NCBI GenBank assembly: GCA_009920225.1 | Contig: RGAJ01000045.1 | Coordinates: 1-9,720 of the forward strand | Source: Paracoccaceae bacterium | GTDB taxonomy: Bacteria; Pseudomonadota; Alphaproteobacteria; Rhodobacterales; Rhodobacteraceae | Length of the DNA: 9,720 nt | Reading direction: 5' to 3' | In this document: piece after piece, positions 1-6,089 of the stretch | How the letters are laid out: each line of letters opens with the position of its first letter | Numbering within the stretch: the stretch's first letter is position 1 | Position numbers and translations under genes: made by a program | Notes under the pieces: model-generated | What the model was told of the DNA's origin: nothing | The model's database searches: none | What the model saw: the letters and a program-made list of their open reading frames with translations, nothing else

Positions 1-537
1 CGTGATCTGCCGATCAAATTCGGATCGCGTCCCTGTGATGATATGGTGGAGCGGGACATCAGTTGCAATTTCGGCAGGCGTGTCGTGGTTTTGCCCGTCG
101 GATATCACGAAAATTGACGAAAGCTGCTGTTGCGGAATATCTGCGCGTGCTCGGTTTAAGGCTTCGAAAATCTGCGTTCCACGGTCCTGCGGGGCATCGG
201 ACAGCTCAATCGTGTCAACGCGCAGATTTCCCATCGCTTGCAGTTGCGTCGTCAACCCATCGATCATGTCGCGGAGTTGATCAGAGCGTGGACCAATGGA
301 TTGCGACGTACTGCGATCCGCAATGATCACAGCGACATCTTGCAAAGGTTCGGTTGTGCGCTGTCTCAGGGACGGCTGGGCCAGCAAAACAACAAGTGTC
401 ATCAGCCCCAAGGCACGCCAAGCCCATCCCGACAGCCCACGCCACAGCGCAAGCGCCGACATGATCACCGCGACGCCCGCCAATACATAAAGCCATGTCA
501 GGTCAATCAACGGGGATATGACAATATCGCGCATCAT
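1..537 (-). CDS. Membrane-anchored VWA-like protein of the MoxR operon (partial, C-terminus missing)
   Basis: The reading frame is open from an ATG at 537 to the left edge (179 codons), so this is the N-terminal part of a longer gene. Two hydrophobic segments (about residues 14-31 and 40-54) are followed by a VWA-like domain. Its first strand ends in the metal-site signature DRSTS (residues 74-78, matching DxSxS), and a later strand ends in ISDGQ (145-149), the usual site of another MIDAS-type Asp. The ATG overlaps the stop of the DUF4159 gene as ATGA (534-537), which argues for translational coupling; a second ATG follows directly at 534. No clear Shine-Dalgarno is visible, in keeping with coupling. 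In related operons this position holds a membrane protein with VWA-like and glutamine-amidotransferase-like (non-enzymatic) parts; the latter part is beyond the window. Function is unknown. The likely topology is an N-terminal membrane anchor with the VWA domain in the periplasm, which is an inference. Confidence 0.85.
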   Translation of the reverse strand, partial: MMRDIVISPLIDLTWLYVLAGVAVIMSALALWRGLSGWAWRALGLMTLVVLLAQPSLRQRTTEPLQDVAVIIADRSTSQSIGPRSDQLRDMIDGLTTQLQAMGNLRVDTIELSDAPQDRGTQIFEALNRARADIPQQQLSSIFVISDGQNHDTPAEIATDVPLHHIITGTRSEFDRQIT

Positions 538-3239
538 TGTCCCAACCGCTCTAACAGGGCAGGCACGTGCACTTGGTCAGATTTGTAATTCCCCATCAAC
601 ACATGCATCACCAGATTGATACCAAACCGATATGCCATTTCGCGTTGACGTTCCCCCGCATACCCGCGCCCGATCAAGACCAAGGGCTGGCCCGTGTCAT
701 CAACGGCCCATGCGGCAGCCCAATCATTGCCCCCGATAAGCACCGGTGTCACCCCATCGTTTAGATCGCGAAACGGTCTGTCAGGATCCAATGCGGTCTC
801 GGGGGGTGCGGCCTCGATCCACAGTTGGCCGTCTGCATAGCGTCCTGGAAAGGACTGAAGCAAATAAAACGCCCGCGTCAAAACATGATCAGACGGCACG
901 CGATCCAACCGCGGAATGACAAGTTTGTTTGCCAATCGGCGCATGGTTTGGCCTTCGGCGGTATCGCGACCGCCTTGGTTGGCGTCGCGCGTATCGAACA
1001 AAATAACCCCGCCCGAGGCCATAAACGTGTTCAACTTGGCATAGGCGGCATCTGACGGAAGGGGCTGTGACGCTGTGATCGGCCAATACAAGAGCGGATA
1101 AAGCGCAAGATCATCGCGTTCAAGATCCACAGAAACGGGATCAGCGGGTTCAATTGAGGTGCGCGCCGTCAAAACCGCCGTCAATCCGCGCAACCCTGCC
1201 AAAGCGGTGTCATCAACCCTGCGCTCGCCCGTGATGATATGGGCCAATGCAATTTCATCGGGAATGCGGTCTTGGGCCCGAACCTCAGACACACCCGACA
1301 GGGACAAGGGCAGCGCAAGGCACACCATGGCCGCAACAAAACGGCCGGTCACCCATAGGCTTGCCACCACATCGACGCAGAGCGCGGCAAAGGCAACAAC
1401 AAAAAACAGCGCACGCAGGTCACGGATTTCTGGGATGACAGGTTCGCGAATGATCTTGGCCGCATCTGGCCAAAGTGCTGGCGAAAGCGAGGCAAAAACA
1501 TCGCTCAGATTTCGGGAAATACTGTGATCTTGTGCCGTGTAAATTCCCAAAGGGGTCGCGCCATCGAACTGCCCCTTTGCCAAAACAGCGCCCTCAACCG
1601 CGGCAAGCGCGTCATTGCTGCGCAGCTGACCATAGACATCCAATGTGCGCACAGGCGTCCATTTGCGCCCCTCGATCGCGGGGGTGCCTTGGGCTGAAAA
1701 ACTGGGCCGGATCAAGCGGGTCAGCATGTCAACAAACACCCCCGATAACGGCAGGTTCGACCATGTGGCGTTTGCGGTTGTGTGAAACAACACAACGCGC
1801 CCCGCCCCCATTTTCGACTGTGTCACCAAAGGTGTTCTGTCCTCTAACGCGGCCATTGTTTTTTCGTCCAAGGTAACTTCGGGTTGTGCCAAAATCTGTG
1901 CAGTGATCCGTACATCATCGGGTGCCGTCAAACCGCCAAAGCCCTTGTCCGCATCAAAAGGTGCCAAAGATTTGGGTGTGTCCCAGCTCATTGCACCACC
2001 GAAATTCCGCCCCCCTTGCCGAAGCGCGACAGGCATCAATGGGTCATCGCGCAAGTCTTGGGCGGCGGCGGCCATCCGCGGACCGGCAAAGCGGATCAAC
2101 GTACCCCCCGATGTCACCCAGTCCAACACATCTTCTGCCTGCGGCACGCGCACGACATCTGCGGCAATCAACACATCTGGCGTGCCAATCAATATGTCAC
2201 CCACATCCGGCGTTTGAAGATCGGCAAAAGGTGAAATCGCCGTGCTGACATAATAGAGCGGGTCCAAAATCTGCTCGGTCTCGGATTGCGACTGCGCAGA
2301 CAACAGGGCAACTTTGGGGCGGCGCAATTGATCAGCTAAAACAAAATGCCCCCCGACATGGGATTGCCCCAGAATTTGAAACTTGGTCACGCGCGACAAA
2401 AGCTCTGCCGGTAGGCGAAACCTGATGTCTTGGTCCGTGTTTTCGCGATCTTCAACGATGGGAATGTCTTCGATCACAATCGGCAGTCCCTTTGGATCAA
2501 CCCCAAGCACACGCAGCTGCGCCGCAGGGATCCCACCCCCGATAGAAGAGACCCGAACAACCGTGTCACCCGTATCGGTGGCAACGGATCTGATCCACAA
2601 TCGATCTGCAAGAGTTTCGAACACCTCAACGTTGGTCGCGCCCAAACGGTCATAGATATCAGCCCGCGCAGATCCATAATCCAACCCATCCGACAGCCAC
2701 ACAACATCAAAGCCCGTCTGTGGAAGGCTGTCCAACGTCGCGGTAACAGCCGCCCAGTCAAGCGCCACAGGCTTTGGTGACCAATCGCGCAACAGTGCGG
2801 CGGTGTCTTGGGCAGTTTGCCAGATCGGTGCATTGGGCTCGGCCGCATCAAGAACGGCAAACCGCTGCGTTCCTGCTTCGGCTGCGCGAAGCATCGTCAC
2901 CACATAATCCCGCGCGGCATCTGCATGCTGCGCCATCGCCCACCCCCCATCAAGAAGGATCAACGTGTCATTCGGCGCATGCGCGATATCCCCGCGATCA
3001 ATCCGAGGACCCGCAAGCGCAATGATCACCGCAGCAACCGCAATGCTGCGCAGGATGATCAACCAAAGCGGCGTTTTCGCCGCCGTTGTTTCACGATCCT
3101 TTAACCCCTGCAACAAGGTCACAGCCGAAAAAATGACGGTCTTTGGTTTCGGGGGAAGCGCGCGCAAGATGACCCATAACACGGGCAATCCGATCAGCGC
3201 CGTCAAGACCATTGGGGCGGCAAAGACGATCCCCATCAC
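534..3239 (-). CDS. BatA N-terminal / DUF4159 domain membrane protein
   Basis: This 901-residue protein is the third gene of the MoxR operon. Two N-terminal membrane helices (about 5-26 and 58-77) flank a basic loop, the pattern of BatA-type N-terminal domains. A degenerate VWA-like segment follows: LLDGGWA (95-101) sits where DxSxS is expected, and WLSDGLD (181-187) is the later strand. Residues around 345-505 (including the SGGTLIRFAGP stretch, 377-387) resemble the class I glutamine-amidotransferase-like fold without obvious catalytic residues. Two more helices (about 609-630 and 633-650) precede a C-terminal DUF4159 domain (about 656-885). By the positive-inside rule, both the central region and DUF4159 would be periplasmic. 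The frame begins with GTG (3239) then ATG (3236). A GGGAG at 3245-3249 lies 8 bases before the ATG and 5 before the GTG, so the ATG may be the true start. Either one overlaps the DUF58 stop. Biochemical role unknown; family assignment is confident. Confidence 0.9.
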   Translation of the reverse strand: MMGIVFAAPMVLTALIGLPVLWVILRALPPKPKTVIFSAVTLLQGLKDRETTAAKTPLWLIILRSIAVAAVIIALAGPRIDRGDIAHAPNDTLILLDGGWAMAQHADAARDYVVTMLRAAEAGTQRFAVLDAAEPNAPIWQTAQDTAALLRDWSPKPVALDWAAVTATLDSLPQTGFDVVWLSDGLDYGSARADIYDRLGATNVEVFETLADRLWIRSVATDTGDTVVRVSSIGGGIPAAQLRVLGVDPKGLPIVIEDIPIVEDRENTDQDIRFRLPAELLSRVTKFQILGQSHVGGHFVLADQLRRPKVALLSAQSQSETEQILDPLYYVSTAISPFADLQTPDVGDILIGTPDVLIAADVVRVPQAEDVLDWVTSGGTLIRFAGPRMAAAAQDLRDDPLMPVALRQGGRNFGGAMSWDTPKSLAPFDADKGFGGLTAPDDVRITAQILAQPEVTLDEKTMAALEDRTPLVTQSKMGAGRVVLFHTTANATWSNLPLSGVFVDMLTRLIRPSFSAQGTPAIEGRKWTPVRTLDVYGQLRSNDALAAVEGAVLAKGQFDGATPLGIYTAQDHSISRNLSDVFASLSPALWPDAAKIIREPVIPEIRDLRALFFVVAFAALCVDVVASLWVTGRFVAAMVCLALPLSLSGVSEVRAQDRIPDEIALAHIITGERRVDDTALAGLRGLTAVLTARTSIEPADPVSVDLERDDLALYPLLYWPITASQPLPSDAAYAKLNTFMASGGVILFDTRDANQGGRDTAEGQTMRRLANKLVIPRLDRVPSDHVLTRAFYLLQSFPGRYADGQLWIEAAPPETALDPDRPFRDLNDGVTPVLIGGNDWAAAWAVDDTGQPLVLIGRGYAGERQREMAYRFGINLVMHVLMGNYKSDQVHVPALLERLGQ

Positions 3240-4108
3240 CCCCGCTCCCGATGTGTCAAAAGGGCAAAAAGTTTCAACAAAACCTCAATCGCGGGGTCAT
3301 CAAGGCGATGCAGAATGACCTGCCAACCGGCCGCCTTGGCCAAGGCCTCGATTTCGCGCTGACGTGATTTCAGTCTTGCGTGATAGGCATCGCGCAGCCC
3401 CTTTGCTTGGTGGGTGCGGTAATTGATCTGCCCCAATGCGCTGGTAAAAATTGACGCGCCCTGAAAATTGAAATCAAGCTCATCCGCTGTCAAAACCTGC
3501 ACCAAAATACCGCGCGATTGCGCGTGGGTTGCATGTTCCAGCAAGCTGTGCACCGGGGTCAAATCCCCCAAGAAATCGGAAAATATAACGGATTTAGAAC
3601 GCCGCGCAAATTTCACCTTTTGGGTCGGCAGATATTCTGCCTGCGCCACAGAACTCAGCGCGTGATGCAGCCGAAGCACATGCGCCTGCCCCATCGCAGG
3701 GGCAAGGCCAGTTCCCAGTTCCGCGACATGTTCGCCCGCCTCCATCGCCAGCAACGCCAAGGCCAAGCCAAGCGTCACGGCGCGTTGCGATTTGGTCACG
3801 GGTGACCCGTTTTGCAAACTGGCCGACGGGTCAACCCACAGGCACAGGTTTTGCGGGGTCTTCCATTCATTTTGCCGCACAAACAATTGATCCGATTTCG
3901 CAGACCGCCGCCAATCGATATCGGCCACCCGATCCACCCCGTTAGCAAACGGGCGAAATTGCCAAAACTCATCCCCCTGCCCAGTCCGTCGGCGCCCATG
4001 CTGTCCGGTGATCAAGGCAGCCGCCAATTCCTGTGCTTCGATCAACAGGGGCGGCAAATGCGCCCCAAGATCCTGCGCATCAAGATAGGATTGGCTGATC
4101 GCGGTCAT
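3236..4108 (-). CDS. DUF58 domain-containing protein
   Basis: A 290-residue DUF58 protein, the usual partner gene of MoxR ATPases. The DUF58 core is visible around residues 51-70 (FRPF..G.D...IDWRRSA), followed by a VWA-like fold with an intact DPSAS (93-97, DxSxS) and a second acidic strand end, VIFSDFLGD (174-182). No signal peptide or clear membrane helix is seen, so a cytoplasmic location is likely. This differs from some DUF58 proteins, which have N-terminal helices. I chose the ATG at 4108 because it overlaps the MoxR stop as ATGA and begins with a typical family N-terminus (MTAISQSYLD). The frame is open upstream to an ATG at 4141, but that would overlap MoxR by 37 bases and add 11 atypical residues. 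Its exact function is not established; in such operons it is presumed to work with the ATPase. Confidence 0.92.
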   Translation of the reverse strand: MTAISQSYLDAQDLGAHLPPLLIEAQELAAALITGQHGRRRTGQGDEFWQFRPFANGVDRVADIDWRRSAKSDQLFVRQNEWKTPQNLCLWVDPSASLQNGSPVTKSQRAVTLGLALALLAMEAGEHVAELGTGLAPAMGQAHVLRLHHALSSVAQAEYLPTQKVKFARRSKSVIFSDFLGDLTPVHSLLEHATHAQSRGILVQVLTADELDFNFQGASIFTSALGQINYRTHQAKGLRDAYHARLKSRQREIEALAKAAGWQVILHRLDDPAIEVLLKLFALLTHRERG

Positions 4109-5112
4109 GCCGCGCGCCCGACCTGATCCAAGGATGTGCAAATGTCCATAATGACCTGCTCGGCTTTAATGCCCGCCGCTTGTGATCCAAAGCGCAACGC
4201 AACACGATGCGCCAATACCGCAGGGGCAAGGGCCGCGACATCGGCCATCGTGGGGGCCAATCGCCCAGACAAAGCCGCATGCGCGCGCGCCCCTGTCACA
4301 AACGCTTGGGCGGCACGGGGGCCTGGCCCCCATGAAAAATGTTCAGACGCAAGCGGATGCGCGTCGGGCGTATCAGGACGACACGACCGCACCAAACGCA
4401 AGATATGGTCCATCAGCTCTTGTCCAACGGGCATCTGCGCCACCACACGCTGCGCCGATAATATATCGGTTGCATCAAAAACTTGGGGGCTGTTTTCTTG
4501 GTCAATGCCGGTGGTCGCCAGAATGATATCACGCTCTGTTTCAAAGTCGGGATAATCCACCGTGATCTGCAGCAAAAAACGATCAAGCTGTGCCTCGGGC
4601 AGCGGATATGTGCCCTCTTGTTCTATGGGGTTTTGCGTCGCCAGAACATGAAACGGCATCCCCAGATCAAAGGTCTGGCCCGCGATCGATACCTGACGTT
4701 CCTGCATGGCTTGCAGCAGTGCGGATTGCGTGCGCGGGCTGGCGCGGTTGATTTCATCTGCCATCAACATCTGACAAAAAATCGGCCCCTTGAGAAACCG
4801 AAACTGGCGTTTTCCGTCCTGATCCTGATCTAGGATTTCTGATCCCAAAATATCGCTTGGCATCAAATCTGGGGTAAATTGCACCCGTGACATCGACAGG
4901 CCCATCACAGTCGCCATCGTGTCCACCAGACGGGTTTTTCCCAATCCCGGAACGCCCACCAAAATCGCATGCCCCCCCGCCAAGAGCGCGGTCATCGTTT
5001 GGGTAACCACCCGATCCTGCCCAATAAAGCGCGCATTCACGGCCTGTTTTGCAACGCGAAGCTTTTCTGAAAGCGCATCCAATTCTTGGGCCAATTTTGC
5101 GGGATCAGACAT
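4105..5112 (-). CDS. MoxR-family AAA+ ATPase
   Basis: A 335-residue AAA_3/MoxR ATPase and the first gene of the leftward operon. All core motifs are present: Walker A GVPGLGKT (53-60), Walker B LMADE (116-120), a sensor 1 region ATQNPIEQEGTYPLPEAQLDRF (partly 158-179, with Asn161 and a candidate arginine finger at Arg178), and a sensor-2-like GPGPRA (262-267). The length matches the family. MoxR ATPases form ring oligomers and are thought to act as chaperones that help mature or insert metal centres into client proteins, usually with VWA-domain partners encoded beside them. The DUF58, DUF4159 and VWA-like genes downstream fit that role. The ATG at 5112 is supported by AGGAG at 5119-5123 with a 6-base spacer, the best ribosome binding site of this operon. 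The client of this system cannot be told from sequence. Confidence 0.95.
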   Translation of the reverse strand: MSDPAKLAQELDALSEKLRVAKQAVNARFIGQDRVVTQTMTALLAGGHAILVGVPGLGKTRLVDTMATVMGLSMSRVQFTPDLMPSDILGSEILDQDQDGKRQFRFLKGPIFCQMLMADEINRASPRTQSALLQAMQERQVSIAGQTFDLGMPFHVLATQNPIEQEGTYPLPEAQLDRFLLQITVDYPDFETERDIILATTGIDQENSPQVFDATDILSAQRVVAQMPVGQELMDHILRLVRSCRPDTPDAHPLASEHFSWGPGPRAAQAFVTGARAHAALSGRLAPTMADVAALAPAVLAHRVALRFGSQAAGIKAEQVIMDICTSLDQVGRAA

Positions 5113-5180
5113 ATGGTGCTCCTGTTAAAAATAGATATAGTACCTTTATATGTAACCTAGTCATTTGAAATGGCAAAGCA
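5113..5180. promoter_or_regulatory. Divergent intergenic region between the MoxR operon and the DUF1285 gene
   Basis: A 68-base stretch between two divergently read genes, notably AT-rich at 5124-5150. It must hold, or lie close to, the promoter of the leftward operon and probably that of the rightward gene. TATA-like hexamers occur on both strands (for example TATAAA on the minus strand near 5143-5148). I could not pair any of them with a good -35 box at 16-18 bases, so no specific promoter is called. Confidence 0.4.
5119..5123 (-). promoter_or_regulatory. Ribosome binding site of the MoxR gene
   Basis: AGGAG on the minus strand, 6 bases before the ATG at 5112. It is the only strong Shine-Dalgarno in the MoxR operon apart from a GGGAG before the DUF4159 gene. 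This supports the idea that ribosomes load mainly at the first gene and move on through stop/start overlaps. Confidence 0.75.
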
Positions 5181-5774
5181 ATGGATCGTGATATGAAAAT
5201 TACGCCGACCGCCGATGGCTTGGCATCTGCCGCGCGTCAGGCGCAAAAATCCAAAGGCCCGCCGCCAGTGCATTTGTGGAATCCGCCCTTTTGTGGCGAT
5301 CTCGATATGCGGATCGCGCGGGATGGGACATGGTTTTACCTTGGCACGCCCATCGGTCGTTTTGAGTTGGTGAAGTTATTTTCGTCGATCCTGCGCAAGG
5401 ACGGGGACAAATATGTCTTGGTCACCCCCGTTGAAATGGTGGGCATCACGGTTGATGACGCCCCATTCGTTGCGGTTGATTTCAAAGTCAAAAATGCTGG
5501 ACCTGACCAAGAAATCCAATTCGAAACCCATGTTGGCGACATCACAATTGCCAATGCCGATAATCCGATCCGCGTGGCGCGGGATCCTGACACCGATGAA
5601 CCCGCACCCTATGTGCATGTGCGGCGCGGATTAGAAGCGTTGATTGATCGCAAAAGCTTTTATCGATTGGTCGATATTGGCACCCACGATATTGTGGATG
5701 GGGTGTCGTGGTTTGGGGTTCGTTCCGCGGGCCAGTTTTTCCCGATTATTCCATCCGCCGATTTGGACGGTTGA
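5181..5774 (+). CDS. DUF1285 domain-containing protein
   Basis: This 197-residue protein is recognisable as a DUF1285 family member. The conserved N-terminal block LWNPPFCGDLDMRI is followed by GTWFYLGTPIGR, and a second block reads VTPVEMVGITVDDAPFVAV. No signal peptide, membrane helix or known catalytic motif is seen, so it is probably a soluble cytoplasmic protein of unknown function. Two starts are possible. The ATG at 5181 has no clear Shine-Dalgarno. The in-frame ATG at 5193 has a weak GGA seven bases upstream and would begin MKITPTADG, which looks more like a natural family N-terminus. The gene is divergent from the MoxR operon; the same neighbourhood is familiar in Rhodobacterales (from memory, not searched). 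A weak terminator follows the stop. Confidence 0.88.
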   Translation: MDRDMKITPTADGLASAARQAQKSKGPPPVHLWNPPFCGDLDMRIARDGTWFYLGTPIGRFELVKLFSSILRKDGDKYVLVTPVEMVGITVDDAPFVAVDFKVKNAGPDQEIQFETHVGDITIANADNPIRVARDPDTDEPAPYVHVRRGLEALIDRKSFYRLVDIGTHDIVDGVSWFGVRSAGQFFPIIPSADLDG

Positions 5775-5776
5775 AC

Positions 5777-5803
5777 GGGGCGCTGGATTTACAAGCCCCT
5801 TTT
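5777..5803 (+). terminator. Candidate weak intrinsic terminator after the DUF1285 gene
   Basis: GGGGC (5777-5781) can pair with GCCCC (5795-5799) across a 13-base loop and is followed at once by TTTT (5800-5803). It begins 2 bases after the stop codon. The stem is only 5 bp but all G-C, the loop is long and the T-run short, so read-through into the next gene is possible. Confidence 0.4.
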
Positions 5804-5829
5804 ACATTCAATTTTCAGAATATTACTAT
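5801..5829 (+). promoter_or_regulatory. Candidate sigma-70-type promoter of the DUF2798 gene
   Basis: TTTACA (5801-5806, five of six matches to TTGACA) and TACTAT (5824-5829, four of six to TATAAT) are separated by exactly 17 bases. Transcription would start near 5836 and give a leader of about 20 bases with a strong ribosome binding site. The -35 box overlaps the T-run of the preceding terminator candidate. Confidence 0.5.
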
Positions 5830-5845
5830 CCAGCACAGCTAGTAA

Positions 5846-5850
5846 AGGAG
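5846..5850 (+). promoter_or_regulatory. Ribosome binding site of the DUF2798 gene
   Basis: AGGAG within AAAGGAG, 7 bases before the ATG at 5858. It is a strong site and fixes the start of this short gene. Confidence 0.75.
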
Positions 5851-5857
5851 CCACCCC

Positions 5858-6088
5858 ATGATTCCCCCTCGTCTTGCCCCCATCGTATTTGGATTTCTCG
5901 TTTCGGGCATCATGTCCCTGATCGTGTCAGGCATTGCAACGCTACGCGCCTTTGGGTGGGAAACGGGATTTGGCCACGCATGGATGAACGCGTGGGTGAT
6001 CAGTTGGGCGATTGCATTCCCAACAATCGTCGTGGTCGCGCCATTTGTGCGCAAATTCGTGGCATCAATTACGAAAAATCCTGCCTGA
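5858..6088 (+). CDS. DUF2798 family small membrane protein
   Basis: A 76-residue protein of two hydrophobic helices (about residues 8-29 and 45-64) joined by a short polar loop with aromatic and His residues. The pattern (PPRLAPIVFGFLVSGIMS near the N-terminus, then a second helix starting AWMNAWVISWAIAFP) matches the DUF2798 family. It is predicted to be an inner-membrane protein; its function is unknown. The start is set by the AAAGGAG site, and length is normal for the family. It converges on polA with a single base between the two stop codons. Confidence 0.85.
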   Translation: MIPPRLAPIVFGFLVSGIMSLIVSGIATLRAFGWETGFGHAWMNAWVISWAIAFPTIVVVAPFVRKFVASITKNPA

Positions 6089-6089
6089 T

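Noticed and set aside
4109..4141. Upstream ATG extension of the DUF58 protein (11 extra residues)
   Set aside because: It would overlap MoxR by 37 bases and the residues are atypical; the ATGA junction at 4105-4108 is the better start.
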